Positions 22,141 through 32,374 of a DNA stretch of 64,000 bases are shown one piece after another (position 1 is the first letter of the stretch; each line of letters begins with the position of its first letter). The stretch is from a virus. The notes below the pieces were generated by a model. That model did no database searches and had not been told where the DNA came from. It was given only the letters and a program-made list of their open reading frames with translations. The position numbers and the translations under genes were made by a program. The stretch is taken from positions 1-64,000 of the IMG/VR virus record IMGVR_UViG_3300033153_008400; one strand, written 5' to 3'.

Positions 22141-22510
22141 ACCAAGGACAATGAGTGTAAAGGAGCATGTTTATAGGATGGTCTCCCAGGAGCTAGATGT
22201 TCCTCATGATACTGTCAAGAGGGTATTGGACAATCAGTTTCGGACTGCCCTCAGTGCCTTGAAGGATAATAATTCTTTAGAGATAGCAGGGTTTGGGAAG
22301 ATACTTATGAACAGGCACAGGTTACGAAGTCACATCAGGCGTCAGAAAGAAGTAATTAAATATTATAAGAAGCAGATAAAGGATTCTTTAGTAAAGGAGA
22401 CAGTAAAGGTAGATTTTAGAGAAAGATTAAAGGTAGAGATCATAGAGTTGAAAGATTTAGAATTAAGAGCAATTAAATACGATCAGACTCATGGAAACAA
22501 TGAAAAGTAG
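22133..22510 (+). CDS. HU/IHF-family DNA-bending protein
   Basis: 125 aa. The N-terminal half follows the HU/IHF pattern: MSVKEHVYRMVSQELDVPHD, TVKRVLDNQFRTALSALKDN, then SLEIAGFGKILMNRHRLRSH, where IAGFGKI is the conserved turn. The C-terminal half is a basic helix. crAss-like phages carry IHF-like subunits near the packaging genes, which fits this context. Likely role: DNA bending in packaging, replication or transcription. Overlaps both neighbours. Confidence 0.8.
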   Translation: MNKPRTMSVKEHVYRMVSQELDVPHDTVKRVLDNQFRTALSALKDNNSLEIAGFGKILMNRHRLRSHIRRQKEVIKYYKKQIKDSLVKETVKVDFRERLKVEIIELKDLELRAIKYDQTHGNNEK

Positions 22511-22796
22511 TATAGAGGAAAAGTTAGCTAAGGCTAACAAGCTACTCTCAGAAATAGCTGAGGGGTGGAGGAATCATGCAATCCCACCAAAGAATCTCGA
22601 AGGAATTATTAATTCTGTCAGTAAGTACAGGGTTACTATATGTGAGACTTGTCCGTTTCACAGTAAGTTTCACAGTACACCTTTAAGACCTGATAATCAC
22701 TGTACGGATTGTGGGTGTACTTTAGCAGCTAAAACAAAATGTTTATCTTGCAGGTGTCCTTTAGGGGATCCTAAATGGGTAGAAGTACAAACTTAA
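22491..22796 (+). CDS. Zinc-ribbon protein of the packaging cluster
   Basis: 101 aa. C-terminal half has CETCPFHSKF, HCTDCGCTL and CLSCRCPLGD: eight or more Cys/His ligands in CxxC pairs, as in small zinc-finger proteins conserved next to crAss-like terminases. The N-terminal 45 residues are helical. Overlaps both neighbours. A structural or assembly role is likely; unproven. Confidence 0.8.
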   Translation: METMKSSIEEKLAKANKLLSEIAEGWRNHAIPPKNLEGIINSVSKYRVTICETCPFHSKFHSTPLRPDNHCTDCGCTLAAKTKCLSCRCPLGDPKWVEVQT

Positions 22797-23050
22797 ATAA
22801 TATGATAGCGAGTAGTAGTAGTTATAGTGGTAGTACTTTAGATATTACAGATACTACAAGTAGTAGCGATTGTACAGCAACTGTTACGGAATATTATGAT
22901 ACGCCTTATTCTTATGTTAAGGAAGAAGAAGTAGAACAAGAGATATTACCTCCAAAGGTAGATATTTCATTTAAGAGTAGGAATATTTCATATAAGAACA
23001 GGCTTAATAGTAAAAATAAATTTAGAACCCATAGAACCAGAAACAGATGA
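22775..23050 (+). CDS. Ser/Thr-rich hypothetical protein
   Basis: 91 aa. First 45 residues are low-complexity Ser/Thr/Tyr (SSSSYSGSTLDITDTTSSSD), then acidic, then a strongly basic tail (RNISYKNRLNSKNKFRTHRT). It overlaps the end of the zinc-ribbon gene. Probably disordered; function unknown. Confidence 0.65.
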   Translation: MGRSTNLNNMIASSSSYSGSTLDITDTTSSSDCTATVTEYYDTPYSYVKEEEVEQEILPPKVDISFKSRNISYKNRLNSKNKFRTHRTRNR

Positions 23051-23313
23051 AAACAACTGTAACAGTAAAGAAGATACCTACGGATGCTATTTTTGAGATT
23101 ATGTTAAAGATGAGGGAAGCAGGTGTAGAGCATGTGAATTTTGTGTGCGAAATGACACCTACACAGGATAATGTAACTGTAGTAGAATACAGACCCACAG
23201 GGAAGGACTCTAATCAGCATACTTTAGATATAGATTTTGAAAATGTAGAAGAGCAACGTATAGATTATATTAAGAAAATTTTAAAAGGCGACAATGGCAC
23301 CAGCAGCAGCTAA
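23047..23313 (+). CDS. Hypothetical protein
   Basis: 88 aa, alpha/beta, starting MKTTVTVKKIPTDAIFEIML and ending in a Gly/Ser tail. Overlaps both neighbours by 4-20 nt, so it is part of the tightly packed packaging operon. No family recognised. Confidence 0.65.
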   Translation: MKTTVTVKKIPTDAIFEIMLKMREAGVEHVNFVCEMTPTQDNVTVVEYRPTGKDSNQHTLDIDFENVEEQRIDYIKKILKGDNGTSSS

Positions 23314-23653
23314 ACCTCTACTTATAGAGTATGAATTAAAGTTCTTAGAGAAGAAACTTAAGGAATTAAAGCAGTATATTGCGGCTAATCCTTATAATAA
23401 ATTAGATGACAGGACTGTTATCAGTGGGACTAAGAATTTTAAGGATGGGTCCACTTTTGATACTTATAAAATAGTAGCGACAAAAGAAGCCCAACGCAGA
23501 GATTTGACTTCGGCATTGAAAGATTATGCTGAAATTGTAAGGACTGTTGATGAAATGAGAACTCAGGAAGAGAAGAAGAAGATAGCTGTAAGGGGAGATG
23601 AGACATTAGGCTCTCAGGCTGAGAAATTCTTAGCCTCCAGAGAGAAAAAATAA
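23294..23653 (+). CDS. Coiled-coil protein upstream of terminase
   Basis: 119 aa, starting MAPAAAKPLLIEYELKFLEK; helical with coiled-coil stretches (EKKLKELKQYIAANPYNKLD and AEIVRTVDEMRTQEEKKK). Three nucleotides before the terminase gene, which is where a small terminase subunit often sits. No DNA-binding motif is visible, so that role is only a suggestion. Confidence 0.7.
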   Translation: MAPAAAKPLLIEYELKFLEKKLKELKQYIAANPYNKLDDRTVISGTKNFKDGSTFDTYKIVATKEAQRRDLTSALKDYAEIVRTVDEMRTQEEKKKIAVRGDETLGSQAEKFLASREKK

Positions 23654-23656
23654 TAT

Positions 23657-25678
23657 ATGGAAGGTCTTAGCAATATAGAGTATAAAGATTTTTATTTAAA
23701 TTCAGGTAGGTTACCTGATGAACAAAGCGCAGAATATAAGGAGTTTTATGAAATGCATAAAGGTTTTTGTATCGATGGGGTTATGATGGACGGTGTCTAT
23801 ATTAACCCTTTTCTTTATTGGCATCTGAATTTTTGGCACACGGAAGTAGATTTCGTAGATGCACGGGGAAGGATTTCCCAGAAGTATGCGAATCCTCTGA
23901 TGAGAGATAATGAGTGGCTGATCACTAATGAGATCGATAGAGCACATCATGAAAGGAAAGGCCTCGTCTTATTAGGGATTAGACGTTCTGCCAAGTCTGT
24001 TATAGAAAGTTCCTATATTGGATGGGGTGCTACCTTTGATGAGAACTCACAAAATGTAATAGCAGGATTGAATGCTCCTGATATTAAATTGATCACTGAT
24101 AAGTTAGATAAAGGACTCAACTTTGTACCTAAAGCGTGGAGGTGGCAAAGGGTAGAAGACAACTGGACAAAACAAGTTACATTAGGGATAAAAACAAAAG
24201 CTGGAGAAAGAATACCTTTTAGTCAAATATTAATTCGTAACTTAGACGGTGGTGCAAATGAAGAAGCAATTGCAGGTACAAAACCAAGAAAACTAATTAT
24301 TGATGAGATAGGAAAGGGTAGTTTTTTGAGAGCACTCCAGGCAGCAATACCTGGGTTTACTACACCTTACGGGTGGGGTTGTTCTCCTATTTTGACAGGA
24401 ACAGGTGGAGACATGAAAATGTTTCAGGACGCTAAAAGTCTGATGTTCGATGTAGAGAATTTTAACTTCCTTCACTATCAGAATGAGAAAGATACCAGAA
24501 GTTTTCATGGTTTGTTTGTAGGGCATAAGTATCGTATGGAGGCCAAAAGACCTTCTACGTTAGGAAAGTTTTTAGATAAACCTCTTGATAGTAACCTACA
24601 CAAGATGCCAATGCTTGTAGGTGACTTTGATGAAGCTGAAAGAATTACAAATGAAAATTTAATTAGGCTAAAAAAAGCTGGAGACAGAGTAGCTTATTTA
24701 AAAGAAAAGATGTACTTTCCTAAGGAAGTAGATGATATCTTTTTGAATGAAGATACCAACATCTTTGATATAGAGGCTGCCAAGCGACAAAAAGCTAGGC
24801 TACTGGATCAGGAAAGATTAGGAACACCTGTAGTTTTGTTCGATGATGGTGATGGTGTGAAACATGAGTTCACAGATAAGTTACCTATCAGTAACTTTCC
24901 TTTAAAGGCTATAGATGATAAAAATGCTCCTGTAGTAATATATGAGTATCCTATAGAAGATCCTCCTTATGGATTATACGTAGCAGGCGTCGATCCATAC
25001 AGACAAGGTAAAGCTGCATACTCTGATTCCCTAGGAAGTGTGTATATTTACAAAAGAATGCATGAAATCACTGGGGAAAAATATCAGGACATGTTCGTAG
25101 CAAGTTATAGTGCGAGACCTGATAAAAAAGAAACCTGGGAACAGCAAGCCAGATACCTAATTAAATATTATAACGCTCGTACTCTTTGTGAGAATGATGA
25201 AATTTCCTTTATAGATTATATGATCGCTAAAGGAGATTCTCGATATTTAGAGCGTCAGCCTGAGTGGTTAAAGGAAATCGTTCCTAATACTACAGTGAGG
25301 AGAGACTTCGGTATACACCGTAGCTCAGAAAAGGTCAGGGATTTTTTACATGGGGCGCTGAAGAAGTACTCAGAAGAAGTTATTAACAAAGTTTTAAACG
25401 ATGATGGAGAGGTCATAAAACAGGTAAAAGGGATGGGTAAAATATTAGATCCTGTACTATTGGAAGAGATGATACAGTATAATGAGATAGGAAACTTTGA
25501 TAGGATTATCGCAGCAGAGTTAGCAGTAGCACTAGCAGCAAAATTAGGAATTACAATGGGTACGATAGGAGGAAGAAAAGACCCTAGGATTTTAGGATTT
25601 GATAAGAAGAGTGCAAATACTTTATTTGCAGGAAGTAATAAAATGTTCACTAAGAGAAAATCTAAATTATTCAGATAA
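23657..25678 (+). CDS. terL: Terminase large subunit
   Basis: 673 aa. The ATPase drives DNA into the capsid and the nuclease cuts the concatemer. A variant Walker A is GIRRSAKS (residues 107-114), with Arg-rich replacement of the usual Gly positions, as in crAss-like TerL. Walker B is KLIIDEIGKG (Asp216, Glu217). The RNase H-like nuclease starts at YVAGVDPYRQG (Asp near residue 445), with later acidic residues in ENDEISFIDYM. The stop overlaps the portal start as TAATG. Confidence 0.95.
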   Translation: MEGLSNIEYKDFYLNSGRLPDEQSAEYKEFYEMHKGFCIDGVMMDGVYINPFLYWHLNFWHTEVDFVDARGRISQKYANPLMRDNEWLITNEIDRAHHERKGLVLLGIRRSAKSVIESSYIGWGATFDENSQNVIAGLNAPDIKLITDKLDKGLNFVPKAWRWQRVEDNWTKQVTLGIKTKAGERIPFSQILIRNLDGGANEEAIAGTKPRKLIIDEIGKGSFLRALQAAIPGFTTPYGWGCSPILTGTGGDMKMFQDAKSLMFDVENFNFLHYQNEKDTRSFHGLFVGHKYRMEAKRPSTLGKFLDKPLDSNLHKMPMLVGDFDEAERITNENLIRLKKAGDRVAYLKEKMYFPKEVDDIFLNEDTNIFDIEAAKRQKARLLDQERLGTPVVLFDDGDGVKHEFTDKLPISNFPLKAIDDKNAPVVIYEYPIEDPPYGLYVAGVDPYRQGKAAYSDSLGSVYIYKRMHEITGEKYQDMFVASYSARPDKKETWEQQARYLIKYYNARTLCENDEISFIDYMIAKGDSRYLERQPEWLKEIVPNTTVRRDFGIHRSSEKVRDFLHGALKKYSEEVINKVLNDDGEVIKQVKGMGKILDPVLLEEMIQYNEIGNFDRIIAAELAVALAAKLGITMGTIGGRKDPRILGFDKKSANTLFAGSNKMFTKRKSKLFR

Positions 25679-28263
25679 TGGCAATTATAAAACATACTAA
25701 AGACTCAGCAGAAAAATATGCTTATCTTAATATTTTTCCAGATCAATTTAAAACTGAAAAACAAAAACAAGAAGACAGCTATGTAAAGAATTCGTTAGAT
25801 TATTTTGCGAACAAGGCATATGCAGAGTACGTAAGGAACAAAAAAGACTTCGTAAAAAATTATGACCTACTGAAAGGTATCCTGACAATACAGGATTTTT
25901 ATCAGGAACCACAGGTCAAGTCCTTTACAGAGATGCTCACTCCCACAGAAGAATTACCACTACATGTAAAACAATACTCAATAATGACTACTCCTATAAA
26001 TGAATTAGTAGGAGAAATCAGTAAGCGACCAGATTCATACAGGGTGAAAGCCTTTGATGATGATTCCAAATCTGAAGAACTTAAATTCAAGACAGATATA
26101 TTGCATGAGTATATTATCACTACTGCGAGACAGAAGATAATGGAAAAGGCTGCAATGGAAGGACAACAAATAGAACCTGAACAGTTAGAGAAGATGACAA
26201 TGAATCAGGTTCAGGAGCAACTAGATACTTATTCCTCCACTGCAGAAAAATGGGCTAATCATGTACTGACATCTACTAAGGCAGATTTTAATACCAAAGA
26301 GATGAGTGAGGACGCCTTTAGAGATTTACTAATTAGCTCCAGGGAGTACTATCATATATATGAGGATAATTCTAAGCTAGGATTTAATATAGAAGTCGCT
26401 AACCCTAAAAATATATGGTTCTTATCAACACCTGACAGGAAGTATATTTCTGATCCTTCTGGAAGGAACAGAGGTGCTTATGCTGCAGGTATTGTAGAAG
26501 TAATGGAGCTTTCTGAAATCATTGAGAGTTGTCCTGAACTTACTGAAGAAGAAATTACTCACCTGCGTACCAGCCTTAATGATTATGGTCTTATTGATGT
26601 AAGAGAATCTAACTTAGGTAAATCTCAAAGTATTGCAGGAGAAGACACTGTTATTTATGATACATATGATCCTTTAGTACTTCAGTCACGAATGATGATT
26701 GAATCGGAGATGAAGGAAAATAAGGATGACCTTAAAGATTTCTTAGGTCTGACCAATAACGTATCTTCTTTCGGATACAAGTATGTAGTAATGACATGCT
26801 ACTATATCTCTAAGAAAAAGGTAGGTAGGGTAGAATTTTTAGATGATGCAGGTAATGTTCAATCTATGTTAGTAGATGAGACCTATAAGTCAGGAACTAT
26901 TCCTACACAGACATCTATAGAATGGGGATGGATCAATCAGTGGTATCAAGGCAAGAAGATAGGACCAGATATCTATCACTCTAAACCATTCGACCTTTTG
27001 ACATATTGTCCAATCATAGGAACCTTACATGAAGTAAAAAATACAGAACCCAGGTCATTAGTAGATTTGATGTTACCATTTCAGGTAATATATAATGTAT
27101 CACTTAATCAACTATATGAATTACTAGAAAAGGAGATAGGTCAGGTACAATTAATGTCTCTGAGACACATACCAATCCCTAAGGATGGAGATGCACAGGA
27201 TGCTCTCGATATATGGGAAGCTGAAGCAAGAGAAAGAGGTGTTGTGTTCATCGATGACTCACCTGAAAACCTTAAGGCGCCGAGTAGCTTTAACCAATTT
27301 ACATCTTTAGACCTTACACGGACGAAGGAAATTCAGAGCAGATACACTTTAGCTCAGCAAATGAAGATAGAGTGTTGGGAACTTATAGGTATGAGTAAAC
27401 AACGTATGGGAGATGTATCTGCTTCAGAGACGGCTACAGGAACCAATACTGCAATGCAACAAAGCTATTCTCAGACAGAACCTTTATTTGTAGCTCATGA
27501 GTATGTACTAGGTCAATTGTATCAGGCCATTATAGATGCAGCTCTATATATTGAAAGCGCTAAAGAAGAATCAACCTTATCATACATCACCTCCGAAGGG
27601 GAATCTGCTTTCGTAAAAGTAAATGGTTCAGATATTAGGTTTAGAGACCTGAAGGTATTCCCAACCAATAGACCAGAAGATACTAAAATGTTTACTGAAA
27701 TACGTATGCTATCTCAGGCTATTTTACAGAATGGTGGTTCTTTATATGATGTAATAGAACTATATACTACCAAGTCTCAAAGAGATATGAAGAAAACCTT
27801 CAAGGATCTTAAAGATAGACAAGATGCACAGATTCAGACTGAGAATGATCAGAAACAACAAGCTCTTGACCAATCACAAAAACAGTTTGAAAGAGGTTTA
27901 GAAGAGGCTGAAAGAATCAGACAAGATGAGCAGATTAATGAGAACTATCAGAAAGAATTAGATAGAATTAACAAGAAAGAAGTAGCTGCAATCAATGCTC
28001 TCAGACATAATGAGAATGCTACTGCAGATGATGATAATTCTGGTATAGCAGACTCATTAGAGGTAACCAATCAAATGAACGCTAAGTCAAAAGCTAATCA
28101 AGATTATCTATCTAAGTTAGCCGATATTAGAACTAAAGCATCTACTGAAAGAGCTAAATTAGCAGTAAAACGTGAGGAGATTCAAGTCAATAGAGAGAAT
28201 CAAGTCAATGATTTAGCAATTGCTAAAGAAAATGCTAAGGGACGCAGTAAAGTAGGTAAATAA
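25678..28263 (+). CDS. Portal protein
   Basis: 861 aa, directly after TerL, the usual portal place. N-terminal half alpha/beta with the clip and wing regions not separable by eye; residues about 535-610 (TSLDLTRTKEIQSRYTLAQQ, then GMSKQRMGDVSASETATGTN) resemble the conserved segment of large phage portals. The C-terminal 160 residues are a Gln/Glu/Lys-rich coiled coil, as in crAss-like portals, likely lining the barrel. The dodecameric ring forms the DNA channel. Confidence 0.85.
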   Translation: MAIIKHTKDSAEKYAYLNIFPDQFKTEKQKQEDSYVKNSLDYFANKAYAEYVRNKKDFVKNYDLLKGILTIQDFYQEPQVKSFTEMLTPTEELPLHVKQYSIMTTPINELVGEISKRPDSYRVKAFDDDSKSEELKFKTDILHEYIITTARQKIMEKAAMEGQQIEPEQLEKMTMNQVQEQLDTYSSTAEKWANHVLTSTKADFNTKEMSEDAFRDLLISSREYYHIYEDNSKLGFNIEVANPKNIWFLSTPDRKYISDPSGRNRGAYAAGIVEVMELSEIIESCPELTEEEITHLRTSLNDYGLIDVRESNLGKSQSIAGEDTVIYDTYDPLVLQSRMMIESEMKENKDDLKDFLGLTNNVSSFGYKYVVMTCYYISKKKVGRVEFLDDAGNVQSMLVDETYKSGTIPTQTSIEWGWINQWYQGKKIGPDIYHSKPFDLLTYCPIIGTLHEVKNTEPRSLVDLMLPFQVIYNVSLNQLYELLEKEIGQVQLMSLRHIPIPKDGDAQDALDIWEAEARERGVVFIDDSPENLKAPSSFNQFTSLDLTRTKEIQSRYTLAQQMKIECWELIGMSKQRMGDVSASETATGTNTAMQQSYSQTEPLFVAHEYVLGQLYQAIIDAALYIESAKEESTLSYITSEGESAFVKVNGSDIRFRDLKVFPTNRPEDTKMFTEIRMLSQAILQNGGSLYDVIELYTTKSQRDMKKTFKDLKDRQDAQIQTENDQKQQALDQSQKQFERGLEEAERIRQDEQINENYQKELDRINKKEVAAINALRHNENATADDDNSGIADSLEVTNQMNAKSKANQDYLSKLADIRTKASTERAKLAVKREEIQVNRENQVNDLAIAKENAKGRSKVGK

Positions 28264-28316
28264 CTAACTTAATGCGATATTATGGTTAAAAATTTAAAGA
28301 TTAGAGTTTTAATCAT

Positions 28317-28347
28317 TTTGTTATTTGCTTAACATTAATTACATTTA
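28317..28347 (+). promoter_or_regulatory. Possible promoter before the scaffold-like gene
   Basis: TTTG (28317-28320), 19-nt spacer, TACATTTA (28340-28347): one mismatch from TAnnTTTG. The 113-nt gap between portal and scaffold genes is large for this arm, which makes an extra promoter for capsid genes reasonable. Confidence 0.45.
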
Positions 28348-28376
28348 CACGTACAACGAATATAATATAACTACAT

Positions 28377-29681
28377 ATGGCCAAAGATGACGTAAACTCA
28401 GAGATGAGTAATTTCAGTATCCAGGATACTATGAATATGGGAGCAGGAAGCACTGAATTACTAGAAAACTTATTAGCTCCTGAAACAGCAGCAGGTAAGC
28501 CAGAAGATCTTAAACCAATAATCAAAGAAGTTATTGATCCAATAACTAAAAAGGTTATTACAACGAAGGATGATACTACAGTTGAAGACGCTAACAAGAA
28601 ACCTGATACATCTATACAGGATTTTTTAGCGAGTACAGATGAGACAACGACGGATGAGACAACAACAGATGAAACAACACAAACTGTAACCGACCAGACT
28701 ACGACGGATGAAACAACAACAACGAGTGACGAGACCACACAAGCACCAAAAGGAGCAGAAGAAGGTGAAGGCACGGGAGAAGATGGAGAGGAGGGGAATG
28801 TACCTTTTAAAGCATTATCCAAAGAGTTAACAGATTTAGGTATTTTTTCAGCGCAAGAAGATGGTGAAGATCCTATTGAAACTCCAGAACAGTTTTTAGC
28901 AAAGTTTCAAAGTGAAAAACAGAATGGTGCTATAGAAATGGTAAACAATTTTATAGGACAGTTTGGAGAAGAATACCAAAGTGCTTTTGATTCTATTTTT
29001 GTAAAAGGTGTTGATCCTAAAGAATATTTTAATACCTTTAATAAAATAACTGATTTTACAAATCTTGATTTAACTAAAGAAGATAATCAGAAATTAGTAT
29101 TAAGACAAACTTTAACTGATCAGGGATTTGAAGGAGAAGATATAAATTTAGAGATTGAGAAAATAAATAACTATGGAGATTTAGAAATTACTGCTCAACG
29201 TTATCATAAGGTTTTAGTAAAGAAGGAAGCTCAGAATCTGAAAGACATGGATGCAAAAGCTTCTGTAGATTTACAAAACAAAACGGCTATAAAGAATGAA
29301 TATATAACTAATGTACGAACTATATTACAAGATAAAGTAAAAGAAAAAGGTTTTGATGGGATACCTTTAAATCCTAAAATGGCAAACGAACTACATGACT
29401 TCCTATTAGTCGATAAGTACAAAACTTCCTCAGGGGAGACTTTGACTGATTTTGATAGAACGATCTTAGATTTGAAAAAACCTGAGAATCATGCTACCAA
29501 AGTTAAAGTTGGTTTGTTACTCAAGATGCTTGAAAAAGATCCAACATTATCTACTATACAAAAGACTGGGGTTACTAAGAAGACCAATAAGTTATTTTCG
29601 GAAGTTGCAAGACAAGTTTCAAAGCCAACTGTAATTAAAAAAGTACCTACTGGGCCTGCGCCTAGTTGGTTTGTAAAATAA
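28377..29681 (+). CDS. Acidic scaffold-like protein
   Basis: 434 aa, between portal and major capsid genes. Residues 80-140 are low-complexity Thr/Asp/Glu with repeated TTDET units (STDETTTDETTTDETTQTVT), then Glu/Gly-rich. The C-terminal 250 residues are helical and end in a basic segment (SKPTVIKKVPTGPAPSWFVK). Position, acidity and helical content fit a head scaffolding protein; no protease motif is visible. The Thr repeats here differ from the pure Thr tracts of the fibre genes. Confidence 0.7.
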   Translation: MAKDDVNSEMSNFSIQDTMNMGAGSTELLENLLAPETAAGKPEDLKPIIKEVIDPITKKVITTKDDTTVEDANKKPDTSIQDFLASTDETTTDETTTDETTQTVTDQTTTDETTTTSDETTQAPKGAEEGEGTGEDGEEGNVPFKALSKELTDLGIFSAQEDGEDPIETPEQFLAKFQSEKQNGAIEMVNNFIGQFGEEYQSAFDSIFVKGVDPKEYFNTFNKITDFTNLDLTKEDNQKLVLRQTLTDQGFEGEDINLEIEKINNYGDLEITAQRYHKVLVKKEAQNLKDMDAKASVDLQNKTAIKNEYITNVRTILQDKVKEKGFDGIPLNPKMANELHDFLLVDKYKTSSGETLTDFDRTILDLKKPENHATKVKVGLLLKMLEKDPTLSTIQKTGVTKKTNKLFSEVARQVSKPTVIKKVPTGPAPSWFVK

Positions 29682-29728
29682 AAAGCAGCACCATGCTGGT
29701 TTAATTAATTAATTTAAAATAAATAAAG

Positions 29729-31282
29729 ATGGCAATTCAAACAATTCCTGGATTAACTGGTTTTTCGTATGCAAGGGTGGCTTCAATGGACAAACGTGCA
29801 GTAGGGAAATTAACAGACGCAAATCACTTGGAATCGTTTCACTCTACTGAGCCTGCTGACTATGATAAGAAAATCATCAGTCTGTATACACAGAGCACAT
29901 TGTATAGTAACGATTTTCTCGACATGATCAACAAGAGCACACCTTTTTACATTGATAACAATAGTGATGCTTGGAAGTGGGACATAGCAGTTCCTTATAA
30001 ATTTCCAAAAATTTTAACCGTACCCACATCAACACAAGACAATGCCAAGCCTGGTATTGATGGTCAAGAATTTAATTTAGTATTAGATACTAATGAATTC
30101 TCTAAAAATGCCATCATCTCCTTGGGTAGTAGACAATATGGGCCTCGCCTGTATGTTGTAAAAGACCCACAGCCTTGGAATAACGGTTTCCTATATTCCT
30201 TTACTTTAGTTTCTGACAACCCTATGGTTGACTTTATTACTTCTACATTCTTACAAATTGGTATCGAATGTGAATTAGTGGATGCTGCTATTGGAGAATT
30301 TGATCAAGACTTGTTAGGTCTTCCTAGATTAGGTGAAAAAATAACTATGTTTGAATCTCTTGGTTCTGGATATGGTTACGAACACAAAATCACAGAATGG
30401 GCAGATCATAAAATGATGAGAGATGCTAGTGGGAAACCATTAGATATCTTAGTATATGCACCTCAACGAAGAAATCAATTACCACTAACTCGTAATGATA
30501 TTAAGTGGGAACCATTTATTGAGTTCTGGATGCGTAAGTCTATGATTGAAATGAAAGTTAAACGTATGATCTGGGCTAAGCCTGGAACGGTTAAGACAAG
30601 TGGTTCCAAGCAGGAAGTGAAAAGAACATCAGCAGGTGTTTATCACAGAATGCGTAATAATGGTAACTTGGTTCAGTATAACCGTGGAGAATTTTCTGCT
30701 AATCTGATTCGTTCAGTATTTGGAGATCTTTTCTATCGAAGAGTAGATGTTAAAGACAGACGAGTTAAGATGTATACTAATGAAGCTGGATTCGATGTAT
30801 TCCAACAAGCTTTAAAAGATGATGCATTGAACTCTGGATTGACTTTCATGGCTGATTCTGGAAACAGATACTTGCAAGGTGAAGGACAACATATCACTTA
30901 TAACTTTGCATTTGATGCAATGGTTACCAGAGAAACTGGTCGTGTTGAATTGATTCACTTGAAAGAGTTGGATTTACCACAAACTAATTTAGAATTTGGA
31001 CAAAACAAGAAATCAACTCCTGTATTTATGGTGTTTGATGTTTCTCCTAGTTCTGATGGTTCCATGATTAATAACATTAGAGAAGTTCGTATGAAGGGAG
31101 CACCTTCTATGACTTGGGGTTATATTGATGGTACAGCTCATCACTTAGGTTTTGCGAAATCTCAAGGTATGAGTTCTGCTAACAAATTCCCAGGATATGA
31201 AATCTGGATGAAAGACAGATGTGATATCTTTATTGAAGACTTGTCTCGTACAGTTCTGATAGAAGAAATTCCACAGTTCTAA
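29729..31282 (+). CDS. mcp: Major capsid protein
   Basis: 517 aa, preceded by scaffold and followed by a strong hairpin, and of the size usual for crAss-like major capsid proteins. Alternating alpha/beta content, for example SVFGDLFYRRVDVKDRRVKM and the C-terminal FPGYEIWMKDRCDIFIEDLS, fits an HK97 fold, which I infer from family knowledge. Start MAIQTIPGLTGFSYARVASM follows an A-rich leader (AAATAAATAAAG). Confidence 0.85.
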   Translation: MAIQTIPGLTGFSYARVASMDKRAVGKLTDANHLESFHSTEPADYDKKIISLYTQSTLYSNDFLDMINKSTPFYIDNNSDAWKWDIAVPYKFPKILTVPTSTQDNAKPGIDGQEFNLVLDTNEFSKNAIISLGSRQYGPRLYVVKDPQPWNNGFLYSFTLVSDNPMVDFITSTFLQIGIECELVDAAIGEFDQDLLGLPRLGEKITMFESLGSGYGYEHKITEWADHKMMRDASGKPLDILVYAPQRRNQLPLTRNDIKWEPFIEFWMRKSMIEMKVKRMIWAKPGTVKTSGSKQEVKRTSAGVYHRMRNNGNLVQYNRGEFSANLIRSVFGDLFYRRVDVKDRRVKMYTNEAGFDVFQQALKDDALNSGLTFMADSGNRYLQGEGQHITYNFAFDAMVTRETGRVELIHLKELDLPQTNLEFGQNKKSTPVFMVFDVSPSSDGSMINNIREVRMKGAPSMTWGYIDGTAHHLGFAKSQGMSSANKFPGYEIWMKDRCDIFIEDLSRTVLIEEIPQF

Positions 31283-31288
31283 AAAATA

Positions 31289-31325
31289 AATTAATCTCCT
31301 CTATTAACTTAGAGGAGATTTCTTA
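31289..31325 (+). terminator. Hairpin after the capsid gene
   Basis: A 10-bp stem AATCTCCTCT/AGAGGAGATT with an 8-nt loop, followed by TTTCTTATAAAG, 10 nt past the capsid stop. Likely a terminator or 3' stabiliser giving the capsid gene extra expression. A TTTG near 31344 with a poor TACTTTAC (31363) might restart transcription. Confidence 0.75.
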
Positions 31326-31395
31326 TAAAGTATAAACTATAGGTTTGTCTCTTCGATGAGAATACTTTACAGATATAAATTAAAACTACATAGCG

Positions 31396-32364
31396 ATGGG
31401 TAAAATGGGAAAAATCTCTGTAATATTGAGAGAATTTGGTAGTTCAGGCCTGCAAACAATGCAACATGGATTAGCTAAGAACAGAATGTCTAGGATTCCA
31501 GGTACAGGAGTATTCAAGTATCCTTATAAGGAATTAGATGGTAAATATAGAACAGGATTAGATCCTAAAGCTTCTTATATTCAAAGGATACAAGACCCTT
31601 TGGAGAAGAAGTTAGAACTTGAAAGAATTAAAAGTACTTTAGCCAAATTAACGAAAGAATTAGGTAATATTGATTTAGGGCCACGCTCTACTTTCTGGAA
31701 TTATAGTCTTTCTCTTTCTCCTACAGATGGAACACATGTTCAACCTGTAAAGTTATTAGATTCAGATAATTATTTTGATTTAAATATACCATTTCAAGAA
31801 ATAGCATTCTCTTGGTTACGTGTTCATCCAACAATTGCTTCCAGCTATCAAGCCTGGGAACGAGGTGAATATCCAGCAGATACCCAATTCTATGTAGCAG
31901 ATGAAGAAATAGAACAAGCTCTTATCTTTAAAAAGAAAAGAGGAATCAATAAAGCAATTGCTAAGTTTGATTCAATGACACCTGCGAAGAAAAAGAAAGT
32001 AGGAAGACTCTTAGGATTAGCAGTAAGTGATGATACTACTGAAGATGTAGTATATAATTTAGTAGATAATATCCTTAAAAAAGGAGAGTTTGAATCTGGT
32101 AAGTTCCAGGGACTATCTACTATTGAAGTCTTTAGTCGTTTTGCAGATATGAAAGAAAATCTGTTACACGTTAAAGATTTGGTAAAACAAGCAATAGTTC
32201 ACTCTATTTACAGAGTCAAGAATAGTGGTAAAGTTTATGAAGGAGAATATGAAGTAGCTAAAGATGAAGAGGAATTGGTAGTATACCTTGTAAATGAGGA
32301 CCATCAAGATGATTTACTCACGTTAGAAGGTAAACTGAAATCAAAAAAGTTAACATCAGTATAA
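31396..32364 (+). CDS. Virion protein, probable head or connector component
   Basis: 322 aa, basic, first gene after capsid. Middle part (FWNYSLSLSPTDGTHVQPVK, then DLNIPFQEIAFSWLRVHPTI) is beta-rich, the rest helical with Lys clusters (AKKKKVGRLLGLA). In crAss-like phages the gene after the capsid encodes a conserved structural protein. Role inferred from position. Confidence 0.7.
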   Translation: MGKMGKISVILREFGSSGLQTMQHGLAKNRMSRIPGTGVFKYPYKELDGKYRTGLDPKASYIQRIQDPLEKKLELERIKSTLAKLTKELGNIDLGPRSTFWNYSLSLSPTDGTHVQPVKLLDSDNYFDLNIPFQEIAFSWLRVHPTIASSYQAWERGEYPADTQFYVADEEIEQALIFKKKRGINKAIAKFDSMTPAKKKKVGRLLGLAVSDDTTEDVVYNLVDNILKKGEFESGKFQGLSTIEVFSRFADMKENLLHVKDLVKQAIVHSIYRVKNSGKVYEGEYEVAKDEEELVVYLVNEDHQDDLLTLEGKLKSKKLTSV

Positions 32365-32374
32365 TAATATAATT

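Noticed and set aside
28610-28760. Thr-rich region of the scaffold-like protein as another adhesin stalk
   Set aside because: Units are mixed Thr/Asp/Glu (TTDET) without VAP-type spacers and the gene lies between portal and capsid, so it fits an acidic scaffold.
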